In this document: positions 52,203-61,071 of the stretch, in pieces | Numbering within the stretch: position 1 is the first letter of the stretch | Layout of the letters: every line of letters starts with the position of its first letter | Assembly: GCF_004114975.1 (NCBI RefSeq) | Contig: NZ_CP030051.1 | Location: 5,146,001-5,210,000, forward strand | Reading direction: 5' to 3' | DNA from: Bradyrhizobium guangdongense | Lineage (GTDB): Bacteria > Pseudomonadota > Alphaproteobacteria > Rhizobiales > Xanthobacteraceae | DNA length: 64,000 nt | Notes under the pieces: generated by a model | Told to the model about the DNA's origin: nothing | The model's input: only the letters and a program-made list of their open reading frames with translations | The model's database searches: none | Program-made: the position numbers and the translations under genes

Positions 52203-52222
52203 CAACTAATCGACTACCGCGG
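52203..52222 (+). promoter_or_regulatory. CAACTAATCG motif (copy 3) upstream of the binding-protein gene
   Basis: CAACTAATCGACTACCGCGG (52203-52222) matches copy 1 (CAACTAATTGCTATCGCCGG) except for an extra A and two changes. It lies 96 bp before the substrate-binding gene start, like copy 1 (81 bp). A shared regulator is likely. Confidence 0.55.
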
Positions 52223-52298
52223 TCATTCCGGATTTGCCCTGTCCGGGCCCTGCTCCAATCATGGCAACCACAGCACATCCAACCGAATGAGGATGAGA

Positions 52299-53720
52299 AT
52301 GGCCCGCCATCTTCCCACGCTCTCGATCGCGATGTCGGTGACATCGCTGGCGCTAATCCTCGTGCAGCCGGCCTCGGCGGAAACCGTCACGCTCGGCATC
52401 GGGACGCAGGACACCACGACCAACACGGTGACCGCGGGCGTCGTCATCCGCCAGCTTCATCTGCTCGAGAAATATCTGCCGACGTCAGGCAAGTACGCCA
52501 ACATCAAGTTCGAGCTCGAATGGCAGAACTTTACGTCGGGTCCGCCCGTCACCAACGCGATGATGGCGAACAAGCTGCAGATCGGCATGATGGGCGACTA
52601 CCCGCTGATCGTGAACGGCTTCACCTTTGAGAGCAATCCCGAAAGCAAGAGCCGGCTGATCGGCATCGCTGCCTACAGCCTCGAAGGCTCCGGCAACGGC
52701 ATCGTCGTTCACAAAGATTCGCCCTACTACGATCTTGCCGATCTCAAGGGCAAGCTCGTCAGCGTGCCGTTCGGCTCCGCCGCGCACGGCATGGTCCTCA
52801 AGGCCATGCAGGACCGCGGCTATGGGAGCGACTTCTTCCAGCTCGTCAGCCAGAGCCCTGAAGTCGGCTCGACCAATCTCCAGGAGAAGAAGATCGACGC
52901 ACACGCCGACTTCGTGCCCTTCGCAGAGCTGCTGCCGTTCCGCGGTTTTGCGCGAAAGATCTTCGACGGCGTCGAGACCAATCTGCCGACCTTTCATGGC
53001 ATCGTGGTCCGCACCGACTTCGCCGAGAAATACCCTGAAGTCGTCGTCGCCTACTTCAAGGCGCTGATCGCCGCCAACCAGTGGCTGCGCGAGGATCCCA
53101 AGCTCGCGGCCGAAAAGATCCAGGAATGGACCGGCATCAACAAGGAGGTCGTTTACATCTTCCTCGGGCCCGGTGGCAACATGACCACCGATCCGACCGT
53201 CAAGCCGGCGTTGGTCGATGCAGCGACCGCCGACGTCAAGGTGCTGCAGAATCTCGGCCGCATGAAGGAGTTCGATCCCAAGAAGTGGGTCGACGACAGC
53301 TATATCCGGAAGGCCTATTCCGAGATGAAGCTGGACTATGACGCGCAGCTTGGGAGCACCAAGAACTACGAAATCACAGGCCAAGACACCTTCTGCAAGA
53401 AGCCGATCACCGATCCGCGCAAGGCCGGCGAGGTCTGGATCGACGACACAGGCATCATGCCATTTTCCTCCGCCGCCTGCACGCTCGGCGCTTATGCCGA
53501 CTACAAGGCCAAAGGCAAGAAGATCAACGTCGCCTATGTCTTCGACACTACGCGCGGCATTAAGCTGTTCGCCGACCAGGCCTTCTTCGCAGTCGGCAAT
53601 GGCGACGTCGCGCCGTTCCTGCTCAAGAAGGACGCGGAGGCCTATGCCGCCAAGATCAGCGGCAAGGTGCTCGGCTTCGACGACGCGGTGAAGACGGCAG
53701 CCAGCGGAGGAAAGACGTGA
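52299..53720 (+). CDS. NrtA/TauA-type substrate-binding protein with a NosL-like C-terminal domain
   Basis: A 473-aa exported protein. After a signal peptide (about 1-28, ending ASAET), residues about 30-350 form a nitrate/sulfonate/taurine-class binding domain (IGMMGDYPLIVNGF, GSAAHGMVLKAMQDRGYGSD). The last 100 residues are unusual: FADQAFFAVGNGDVAPFLL and KKDAEAYAAKISGKVLGFDD resemble the NosL copper-chaperone fold, though the CGM metal site of NosL is not evident (only CTLGAY). ATG 52299 has GAGGA five bases upstream; ATG 52287 adds four residues. The fusion suggests a metal- or redox-dependent docking function. Confidence 0.85.
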   Translation: MARHLPTLSIAMSVTSLALILVQPASAETVTLGIGTQDTTTNTVTAGVVIRQLHLLEKYLPTSGKYANIKFELEWQNFTSGPPVTNAMMANKLQIGMMGDYPLIVNGFTFESNPESKSRLIGIAAYSLEGSGNGIVVHKDSPYYDLADLKGKLVSVPFGSAAHGMVLKAMQDRGYGSDFFQLVSQSPEVGSTNLQEKKIDAHADFVPFAELLPFRGFARKIFDGVETNLPTFHGIVVRTDFAEKYPEVVVAYFKALIAANQWLREDPKLAAEKIQEWTGINKEVVYIFLGPGGNMTTDPTVKPALVDAATADVKVLQNLGRMKEFDPKKWVDDSYIRKAYSEMKLDYDAQLGSTKNYEITGQDTFCKKPITDPRKAGEVWIDDTGIMPFSSAACTLGAYADYKAKGKKINVAYVFDTTRGIKLFADQAFFAVGNGDVAPFLLKKDAEAYAAKISGKVLGFDDAVKTAASGGKT

Positions 53721-54631
53721 GCAGCCCTGCCCTCGTCAGACATCCCGAGGACAACATGCCGGCCACAGCAGCACTTCCAGAGGCGGTCCCCCAGCCCGCG
53801 GTCACAGCGCCCGCAACACCCACTTCATTCGCCACGCTCGCGCTGCGCTGGTACCGGCTGAACCAGGGGCGGCTGCGCGCCACCGCGATCGGCGTGATCT
53901 CGCTGCTCGCTTTCCTCCTGGTCTGGCACCTGCTCACGACGTATCGTGTCGTGTTCTTCGTGCGCTTCACCAATGTGCCCTCGCCGCTCGCAGTCTACGC
54001 AAGCTTCACCAAGGCGATCCACGACCCGCACTTTCTGATGCACATCGTGCTGAGCTGCCGACGCATCTTCATCGGTTTCTCGCTTGCGGCGATCGTCGGC
54101 GTACCGCTCGGCCTGATCATGGGACGCTTCAAGCTGGTGCACGAGGTCGTCTTCCCGGTCGCTGAGGTGCTGCGGCCGATCCCGGCGATCGCCTGGGTGC
54201 CGATGGCGATCATGCTTTGGCCGACCAACGAGCAGAGCATCGTCTTCATTACCTTCCTCGGATCGTTCTTCCCGATCCTGGTCAACACGCTGCACGGCAT
54301 GTCGCTGGTCGATCCCGTGCTGGTGCGCGCCGCGCAATGCCTTGGCGCGCGTGAGCGATCGATCTTCCGGGAGGTGTATTTTCCCGCCTCGCTGCCGCAC
54401 ATCTTCACCGGCCTCACCGTGGGCATGGGTGTCGCGTGGGTCTCGCTGATCGCCGCCGAGATGATCTCGGGCCAATACGGCATCGGCTACTTCACCTGGG
54501 AAGCCTATTCGCTGGTTCAATATGCCGACATCGCGCTCGGCATGATCGCGATCGGCGTGCTTGGCCTCGGATCGAGCCTGCTGATCCGAGGCGCGGGACA
54601 TCTGGTGATGCCGTGGAGGTCGACGAGATGA
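53717..54631 (+). CDS. ABC transporter permease (SsuC/TauC/NrtB type)
   Basis: A 304-aa permease with about six helices after a 50-residue Pro/Ala-rich cytoplasmic tail. RPIPAIAWVPMAIMLWPTNE and the EAA loop (RAAQCLGARERSIFREVYFP) are the family marks. GTG 53717 overlaps the binding-protein stop (GTGA). It forms the channel for the anion taken up by this transporter, plausibly a sulfonate. Confidence 0.9.
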   Translation: MSSPALVRHPEDNMPATAALPEAVPQPAVTAPATPTSFATLALRWYRLNQGRLRATAIGVISLLAFLLVWHLLTTYRVVFFVRFTNVPSPLAVYASFTKAIHDPHFLMHIVLSCRRIFIGFSLAAIVGVPLGLIMGRFKLVHEVVFPVAEVLRPIPAIAWVPMAIMLWPTNEQSIVFITFLGSFFPILVNTLHGMSLVDPVLVRAAQCLGARERSIFREVYFPASLPHIFTGLTVGMGVAWVSLIAAEMISGQYGIGYFTWEAYSLVQYADIALGMIAIGVLGLGSSLLIRGAGHLVMPWRSTR

Positions 54632-55500
54632 GTGAGGTTCTGGCGAGCGAACCAAAGGGCCATATCCAGGTCAGGAACTTCTCCCTCAGCTATGACAGCA
54701 TCGAGGGACCGGTGCAGGCCGTCACCGATACCCAGATCCACGTGAACCCCGGCGAGTTCGTCTCGATCGTCGGCCCTTCCGGCTGCGGGAAATCGACGCT
54801 GCTCAACGCAGTCGCGGGCTTCCTCGAGCCCACCACCGGCCTCGTCACCGTCGACGGCGAGCGTGTGAGCGGCCCCAGCGCCGAACGCGGCATGGTGTTC
54901 CAGCAATATTCGCTGTTTCCCTGGAAGACGGTGCGGGAGAACGTCGAGTTCGGCCTCAAGATGCGCGGAATGCCGCGCTCCCAGCGTGAGCGCGCCGCGC
55001 GCACATTGCTCGGACTCGCTGGGCTCGAAGCATTCGAGAAGCACTATCCGGAAAAGCTCTCAGGCGGCATGAAGCAGCGGGTCGGCATCGTCAGGGCGCT
55101 CGCCACTGGACCAAAGGTTCTGCTGCTCGACGAGCCATTCGGTGCGCTAGACGCGCAGACGCGGGTCATCATGCAGCAGATCCTCACCAACATGTGGCAG
55201 CGGCTGAAGATCTCGGTGCTGTTCGTCACCCATGATATCGATGAAGCGATCTTCCTCTCCGACCGCGTCTACTGCATGACCGCCCGCCCCGGCTCGATCA
55301 AGGCTGAGATTCCGATTCCCCTGGAGCGGCCACGGCAGCAATCGATGATGATGTCGTCGGAATTCCTGGCGCTGCGCCGCGGGCTGATGTCGCTGATCCG
55401 TGAGGAAAGCCTGAAGGCGATGGGCGGCGAGATCAACGACATGGGCATGCAGGGATTGAACATCGAGTTGCATGGCCATTCGCTGGCGGATGTGATCTGA
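54628..55500 (+). CDS. ABC transporter ATP-binding protein (SsuB/TauB/NrtD type)
   Basis: A 290-aa ATPase: Walker A GPSGCGKST (49-57), signature LSGGMKQRVGIVRALAT and Walker B LLLDEPFGALD. The start at ATG 54628 overlaps the permease stop by four bases; a longer open frame lies within the permease gene and is a shadow. C-terminal residues past about 235 form a short helical extension. Last gene of the Crp-controlled transporter operon. Confidence 0.92.
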   Translation: MSEVLASEPKGHIQVRNFSLSYDSIEGPVQAVTDTQIHVNPGEFVSIVGPSGCGKSTLLNAVAGFLEPTTGLVTVDGERVSGPSAERGMVFQQYSLFPWKTVRENVEFGLKMRGMPRSQRERAARTLLGLAGLEAFEKHYPEKLSGGMKQRVGIVRALATGPKVLLLDEPFGALDAQTRVIMQQILTNMWQRLKISVLFVTHDIDEAIFLSDRVYCMTARPGSIKAEIPIPLERPRQQSMMMSSEFLALRRGLMSLIREESLKAMGGEINDMGMQGLNIELHGHSLADVI

Positions 55501-55550
55501 TCCTTACTTCCCTTCTCCCACAAGGGAAGAGGAAGAGGAGTCCGCATTTC
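55501..55550. terminator. Imperfect convergent hairpin
   Basis: CTTCCCTTCTCCC and GGGAAGAGGAAG can fold across an ACAA loop between the convergent ATPase and exporter genes. The stem is imperfect and no long T run follows. Confidence 0.35.
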
Positions 55551-56609
55551 TCACTTGAACCAGTGCACCAGCGCGATGCTGATGCCGAGCAGCAGCATCA
55601 GGGACAGCGTCACCGCCGCTGTCACCCTGCCCCCGACATTCGCAAGCACGCGCACGTCGACGCCGAGACCAAGCGCGGCCATCGACACCACCGTGAGGAA
55701 GGTCGTGATCTTCGTCACCGGCCCCACCACGGTCGCCGGCACAATCTCGAGGGAGCGCAGTGTCGCCAGCGCGAGAAAGCCGAGGATGAACCAGGGCACC
55801 AGGCGAAAGAAGCCAATATTGGTCTTCTTGGAATCGGCCTGCCAGCGTGCGGCGACAAGGGACAGGCCGACGACGACGGGCCCGAGCATCAAGACGCGCA
55901 TCAGCTTCACGAGCGTGCCGATCTGCGTGGAAATCAGACCTGCCGGCACGGTCGCCGCCAGCACCTGAGGCACGGCATAAACGGTGAGGCCTGCGAGGAT
56001 GCCGTATTGCGTCGCCGTCAGTTGCAGCAGCGGGATCAGCAGCGGCAGGCCCAGCACCATCATCACTCCGAGGATCGCAGTGAAGGAGATCGAGGAAGCG
56101 ATCTCGTCGTTATTGGCGCCGATGATCGGCGCGACGGCCGCGATCGCCGAGTTGCCGCAGATCGAGTTGCCACAGGCAATCAGGATCGACAGCCGGGTCG
56201 AGAGCCCGAGCATCCGGCTGAGTCCGAAGGAGACGCAGAGCGCGATGACGACCACCGCCGCAATCGAAGCCAGCAGCGCGACGCCGGAGGCCGCGATGGC
56301 GGCAAAGCTGATCGAGGCGCCGAGCAGCATGACCGCAACTTCAAGGAGCTGCTTGGCGCTGAAGGCGATCCCGGCCTGCCAGCGCGGCGCCGGCCTCCAG
56401 AAACTACGCACGGCCATCCCAAGCAGGATCGCCATCACCAGCGCCTCGATATAAGGATGCTCAAAGACCCCGAGTTCGGCCCTTTCCAGCAGGGCCGAGA
56501 CACCGGCGACCGCCATACAGAGGAGGATGCCGGGAATCAGCGCGACCACGCGGCTGACAGCGGTAGCGGGCTTGGCGTCGGCCGGGCTGGATGCTTGATT
56601 CTGCGACAC
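55551..56609 (-). CDS. YeiH/UPF0324-family membrane exporter (putative sulfite/sulfate exporter)
   Basis: A 352-aa, about ten-helix membrane protein. The central CGNSICGNSAIAAVAPIIGA (with the first and second CGNS repeats) and the following SSISFTAILGVM mark the YeiH family, members of which (TauZ type) have been proposed to export sulfite or sulfate during sulfonate breakdown. GTG 56609 has GGAGAG upstream. It lies convergent with the SsuB-like ATPase gene, which fits release of sulfite from a desulfonation reaction. Confidence 0.85.
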   Translation of the reverse strand: MSQNQASSPADAKPATAVSRVVALIPGILLCMAVAGVSALLERAELGVFEHPYIEALVMAILLGMAVRSFWRPAPRWQAGIAFSAKQLLEVAVMLLGASISFAAIAASGVALLASIAAVVVIALCVSFGLSRMLGLSTRLSILIACGNSICGNSAIAAVAPIIGANNDEIASSISFTAILGVMMVLGLPLLIPLLQLTATQYGILAGLTVYAVPQVLAATVPAGLISTQIGTLVKLMRVLMLGPVVVGLSLVAARWQADSKKTNIGFFRLVPWFILGFLALATLRSLEIVPATVVGPVTKITTFLTVVSMAALGLGVDVRVLANVGGRVTAAVTLSLMLLLGISIALVHWFK

Positions 56610-56739
56610 AAATCTCTCCCTGAGGAGAAAGATTTATACGCAGCACTCTTCCATTGGGGAATAAGTTTTCGACATATCAGGGCCGAGGGAAGTTTGATCC
56701 TCGGCCTGGAATAATCCGGCTCAGACCGGCAGGTCGGTC

Positions 56740-56958
56740 TTAGAAGAGCAAGTTCTTGGCGAGCGAGGCCACGTGGCTGAAGCCGTCATAGACGCCCGGC
56801 TCAAAGAACGCGGCCCGCGCGAGCACGATGGCGGCGACGAGCGACCAGAACAGGCCGGTGCCGGCCCGCAGCAGGAGCTTGGACGCACGCGACCGCGGCT
56901 GGGTGTCCGTTGCGGACACCAACTGCTCGCCGAAAGGCTCAAATCCGGTGCGTTCCAT
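56740..56958 (-). CDS. Small membrane protein (72 aa)
   Basis: A 72-residue protein with one hydrophobic segment (about 35-50; LFWSLVAAIVLARAAFF) and a basic N-terminal half. The start could be ATG 57015 (91 aa). I know no family. It lies between the exporter and the monooxygenase gene on the strand of the exporter, separated by 130 bp, and may belong to neither. Confidence 0.45.
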   Translation of the reverse strand: MERTGFEPFGEQLVSATDTQPRSRASKLLLRAGTGLFWSLVAAIVLARAAFFEPGVYDGFSHVASLAKNLLF

Positions 56959-57223
56959 AGCCGTCAATCCATCAAATCCTGACAGGAATGTCGTCGTTCC
57001 GCACCTAAACGGCAATGGAAACGATTGGCGTTTTTGCTCTTCGGAAGGGAAACTCCTTCCGTGAGACGATGCCGGGGCGATAGTTTTCTTCTTCGGCCCT
57101 ATTGGAGCGCCGGAAACCCTGCATAGACGATCCGGGACTCCTCAACTACCTTGCCGAGCCGCACGTCCCTCGTTCGCCCACCTGGATCGAACGCTTGGGA
57201 TCCCCGGAGATCAGAAGAAGACG

Positions 57224-59134
57224 ATGAATATCGTATCTCCACACAAGCCCCTCGACCTCGCCTCGGCCATCGCAGAGGCCGACATCCGCTGCCTCCTCAT
57301 GGTGCTGGTGCACATGACTGGCGAGGCGCGCTGGCTCGAGCCGCCCTATCTGCCCAAGCGCGACATCCGCCTCATCCCCGATCCCGAAGCCGGCGTGCCT
57401 CGCGAGATCCAGGACGAGATCCGCGCTGCGGTCGTCAGGCTGTTTGCCGACGGCACGCCGACGCCGGCGATCACTAATCCCGGCGAAGAGCTGCTCCTGA
57501 AGATGATGCGGGCCTGCCTCGGCGAAAACGTCGCGCCGGAATATGCGCCGCTGATGCGGGAGGAGATGGGCTTCGTGCCGCGCGAGGCGCGCTGGACCAC
57601 GCGGCCGCCCGACGAGAAGCTCGCGGACCAACATGTTCTCATCGTCGGCGCCGGCGTATGCGCCATCGCGCTCGGTGTGGCGCTCGGCCATCTCGGCATC
57701 CCCTACACCATCGTCGAGAAGAACGCCGAGCTCGGCGGCACCTGGTGGATCAATCGCTATCCCGGTTGCGGCGTCGACACGCCGAACCATTCCTATTCCT
57801 ACTCCTTTGGCTCGGGTCATGCATGGACGCGCTATTTCTGCCAGCGCGAGGAGCTGCTCGGCTATCTTCAGAAGGTCGCGGAGGAATACGGCATCCGCAA
57901 GCATCTGCGCGTGAATACCGAACTGACGTCCTCGCGCTGGGAAGAAGGCAAGCGGCGCTGGATATCGACGCTGAAGACGACGGACGGCGAAGAGACTTTC
58001 GAATCCACCGCGCTGGTCTCGGCCATCGGTCAACTCAACGATCCCTCACGCGCACGCTTCAAGGGTGAAGAGAACTTCCAAGGCACGATCCTGCACTCGG
58101 CGCTGTGGTCGGAGGACATCGAGCTCGACGGCAAACATGTCGCCGTGATCGGCACCGGCGCGACATCGATGCAGCTGGTGCCGTCGATTGCCGGCCGCGT
58201 CGCCTCGGTGACGGTCTATCAGCGCAGCGCGCAATGGGCGCGGCCGGTGAAAGGCTATGCCGATCCGATCAGCGACGGCGCGCGCTGGCTGCTCGCCCAT
58301 CTGCCGTTCTATGTGCAGTGGTACCGTTTCAACATGTTCTGGCGTTACGGCGATGGTCTCTTGCCATTCCTCCGCAAGGATCCGGCCTGGCCGCATCCGG
58401 AGCGCGCGGTCAACAAGGGCAACGACCGGCACCGCCAGGAGCTGACCGACTTCATTCTGTCGGAGCTGCAGGGCCGGCCCGACCTGATCGAGAAATGCGT
58501 GCCGACCTATCCGCCCTATGGCAAGCGCATTCTGCTCGACAACGCCTGGTTCAAGACCTTGAGGCGGGACAATGTCGAACTGGTCACCGATGCGCTCGAC
58601 CATGTCGACGAGAGCGGTATCGTCACAGCCGACGGCACGCACCGCCCCGCTGACATCATCGTGGTCGCCACCGGCTTCAAGGTCACCGAGATGGCGGCGC
58701 GCCTCAACATCAGCGGCTGCGATGGCAAGGATTTGCGCCAAGCCTGGGCCAACGACAATCCGACGGCGTTCCTCGGACTCACCGTGCCCGGTTTTCCGAA
58801 CTTCTTCTGCATGCTCGGTCCGAACTCCGGGCCGGCGCACGGCGGCAGTGTCATCTTCCAGTCGGAATGCCAGAGCCGCTATATCTCGGCTTGCCTCGTC
58901 AGCATGATCGAGCAGGACATCGCTGCGATCGACGTTCGCCCTGATGTGCTCGACGACTACGTCCGCAGGGTCGATGCAGAGCACGAGGCCATGATCTGGA
59001 CCCACAAGGGCATGAGCACCTATTACCGCAACCGCAGCGGCCGCGTGTTCTCGGCGATGCCGTGGCGGTTCGTGGACTATTGGCGCATGACGCACGACCC
59101 GGACATGCGGCAGTACAAGCTGACCAAGGCGTAA
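57224..59134 (+). CDS. Baeyer-Villiger monooxygenase, HAPMO-like
   Basis: A 636-aa flavin monooxygenase. The Baeyer-Villiger fingerprint FxGxxxHxxxW is present as FQGTILHSALW (285-295), flanked by an FAD Rossmann motif (about 140-150) and an NADP one (VIGTGATSMQL). The N-terminal extension of about 130 residues matches 4-hydroxyacetophenone monooxygenase (HAPMO), which is also about 640 aa, more than cyclohexanone-type enzymes of about 540. It oxidises a ketone (often aryl) to an ester using NADPH and O2. It stands alone with no ester hydrolase next to it. Confidence 0.88.
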   Translation: MNIVSPHKPLDLASAIAEADIRCLLMVLVHMTGEARWLEPPYLPKRDIRLIPDPEAGVPREIQDEIRAAVVRLFADGTPTPAITNPGEELLLKMMRACLGENVAPEYAPLMREEMGFVPREARWTTRPPDEKLADQHVLIVGAGVCAIALGVALGHLGIPYTIVEKNAELGGTWWINRYPGCGVDTPNHSYSYSFGSGHAWTRYFCQREELLGYLQKVAEEYGIRKHLRVNTELTSSRWEEGKRRWISTLKTTDGEETFESTALVSAIGQLNDPSRARFKGEENFQGTILHSALWSEDIELDGKHVAVIGTGATSMQLVPSIAGRVASVTVYQRSAQWARPVKGYADPISDGARWLLAHLPFYVQWYRFNMFWRYGDGLLPFLRKDPAWPHPERAVNKGNDRHRQELTDFILSELQGRPDLIEKCVPTYPPYGKRILLDNAWFKTLRRDNVELVTDALDHVDESGIVTADGTHRPADIIVVATGFKVTEMAARLNISGCDGKDLRQAWANDNPTAFLGLTVPGFPNFFCMLGPNSGPAHGGSVIFQSECQSRYISACLVSMIEQDIAAIDVRPDVLDDYVRRVDAEHEAMIWTHKGMSTYYRNRSGRVFSAMPWRFVDYWRMTHDPDMRQYKLTKA

Positions 59135-59151
59135 ATCTCAGCGCATCCTCA

Positions 59152-60267
59152 CTACGCCGCCAGCCCGCTCCCAACAGGCGCGAACTCCATACCGAGGCTC
59201 TCCGCCACCGCCTTGTTGGTGATGCGGCCGCGGTGGACGTTCAGACCGTTGCGCAGGTGCGGATTTTCCAGCACCGCGGAAAAACCCTTACCCGCGAGCA
59301 TCAGGCCGAATGGCAGCGTCGCGTTGTTCAGCGCCTGGCTCGAGGTTACCGGCACCGCCCCCGGCATGTTGGCGACGCAATAATGCACGACGCCGTCGAC
59401 CTCGTAGGTTGGCGCTGCATGCGTGGTCGCATGCGAGGTCTCGAAGCAGCCGCCCTGATCGATCGCGACGTCGACCAGCACCGCGCCCGGCCGGATCGAT
59501 TTGAGCATCGCACGCGTGATCAGCTTCGGCGCACTGGCGCCCGGCACCAGTACGGCACCGATGACGACGTCGGCGGCGAACACCTCTTCCTCGACCGACT
59601 CGATCGTCGAGAAGCGCGTGCGCACGCGTCCGGTGAAAAGATCGTCCAGTTCGCGCAGGCGCGGAATCGAACGATCGATCACCGTGACCTCGGCGCCAAA
59701 GCCAGCGGCCATGCGTGCGGCCTGCGTTCCCACGACGCCACCGCCGAGAACGACGACGCGTGCCGGCTGCACGCCGGGTACGCCGCCGAGCAACAAGCCG
59801 CGACCGCCAGCCGATCGCTTGAGCGCGGCGCCGGCGGCCTCGATGGCGAGGCGGCCGGCGACTTCGCTCATCGGCGCTAGCAGGGGGAGGTGGCCGGCCG
59901 CGTCGGTGACGGTTTCATAGGCGATCGCAGTACAGCCTGACGCGAGCAGGCCCTTGGCCTGATCAGGGTCTGGCGCGAGATGGAGGTAGGTAAACAGAAT
60001 CTGGCTTTCGCGGAGCTGCGCCCATTCACTCTGCTGCGGTTCCTTCACCTTCACGATCATGTCGGATTTAGCGAAGATGTCGCGCGCGCTAGCGGCGATG
60101 GAGGCTCCCGCCCGCTGGTACACCTCGTCGGAGGCGCCGATGCCATTGCCGGCGCCGGTCTCGACCGTCACCTGGTGCCCGGCTGCGACATATTCGCGAA
60201 CAGCCCCCGGGGTGAGCCCGACGCGATATTCCTGGACCTTGATCTCCTTGGGCACACCGATGCGCAT
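59152..60267 (-). CDS. ald: Alanine dehydrogenase
   Basis: A 371-aa Ald, the normal family length when started at ATG 60267 (AAGGAGC upstream). MRIGVPKEIKVQEYRVGLTP, VKVKEPQQSEW and the NAD site VVLGGGVVGTQAARMAAGFG are present, and catalytic residues HLAP (His) and the MSEVAGRLA segment are in place. It interconverts alanine and pyruvate plus ammonia. It is divergent from an Lrp/AsnC regulator, the usual ald arrangement. Confidence 0.95.
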   Translation of the reverse strand: MRIGVPKEIKVQEYRVGLTPGAVREYVAAGHQVTVETGAGNGIGASDEVYQRAGASIAASARDIFAKSDMIVKVKEPQQSEWAQLRESQILFTYLHLAPDPDQAKGLLASGCTAIAYETVTDAAGHLPLLAPMSEVAGRLAIEAAGAALKRSAGGRGLLLGGVPGVQPARVVVLGGGVVGTQAARMAAGFGAEVTVIDRSIPRLRELDDLFTGRVRTRFSTIESVEEEVFAADVVIGAVLVPGASAPKLITRAMLKSIRPGAVLVDVAIDQGGCFETSHATTHAAPTYEVDGVVHYCVANMPGAVPVTSSQALNNATLPFGLMLAGKGFSAVLENPHLRNGLNVHRGRITNKAVAESLGMEFAPVGSGLAA

Positions 60268-60401
60268 TCTTGGGCTCCTTTGATTCACCTGCGCGATGGT
60301 AGCGGTGCAGCCAGTTTGGTTTCGTGCAAATATCCGCTAGCTTTGGTCTTCCCGCGCCCGCTTCGGTCGCGGAATTGGCCTTTGACGCTGGAAACGAAAC
60401 C

Positions 60402-60881
60402 TTGGCCCTCGACCGGAAAGATCTCGCGATTCTCGCGGAACTCACGACCAATGCGCGCGCCAGCCACACCGAGCTCGCCAACAAGGTCGGGCTATCAAGC
60501 ACGGCACTGGCGCGGCGACAGAAGGCACTCGAGGATGACGGCTACATCGAGGCCTACCAAGCCGCGCTCTGCCTCGCGCAGTTCGGCCTCACCACCACCG
60601 TGCTGGTCCGCATCGCGCTGGAGAGCCAGAGCGACGAGGCGCTGAAGGCGTTCGAGGCCGAGGTGGTGAAGTGCCCCTCCGTCGTGCGCTGCTTCCTGAT
60701 GTCCGGCACCGACGACTACATCCTGATCGTGCTCGCCCGCGACATCCAGGATTTCGAGCGCATCCATCGCACCGAGCTGTCACGCCTGCCGCGGGTGGCG
60801 CGGGTGCAATCGAGCTTTGCGTTGCGCGAGGTCGTCAACCGCGCGGTGCCGACCGTCGTGTTCGGCGAATCGAAGCGGTAG
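60402..60881 (+). CDS. Lrp/AsnC-family regulator, likely of ald
   Basis: A 159-aa regulator: HTH (about 5-55; NARASHTELANKVGLSSTALA) and a RAM ligand domain (about 70-150; VRCFLMSGTDDYILIVLARD). I start at TTG 60402, which gives the usual MALDRKDL-like N-terminus; a GTG at 60324 would add 26 residues. It is divergent from ald, so alanine-responsive control is likely, as in AldR-type pairs. Confidence 0.85.
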   Translation: MALDRKDLAILAELTTNARASHTELANKVGLSSTALARRQKALEDDGYIEAYQAALCLAQFGLTTTVLVRIALESQSDEALKAFEAEVVKCPSVVRCFLMSGTDDYILIVLARDIQDFERIHRTELSRLPRVARVQSSFALREVVNRAVPTVVFGESKR

Positions 60882-60965
60882 CTGGGTCGGCTCCGCCCCG
60901 AATCGTCAAGCGCATCGCCTCGCCGGCTGTGTCATTCCTTCATCAAAGAAATTTGAATTGTGGGT

Positions 60966-60981
60966 TCAACCATACGGTTGA
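60966..60981. promoter_or_regulatory. TCAACC-N4-GGTTGA palindrome upstream of the bicupin gene
   Basis: Perfect 6-bp arms (60966-60971 and 60976-60981) with ATAC between, about 90 bp before the bicupin start. Candidate operator; no regulator is adjacent. Confidence 0.3.
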
Positions 60982-61071
60982 GGCGCAACAGACCCGATCA
61001 TCAGACCCAATTGATAGGGCGCGACGCGACCGCGTCCCACATCACGCAGCCATTTCATATCGGGGTCTTCC

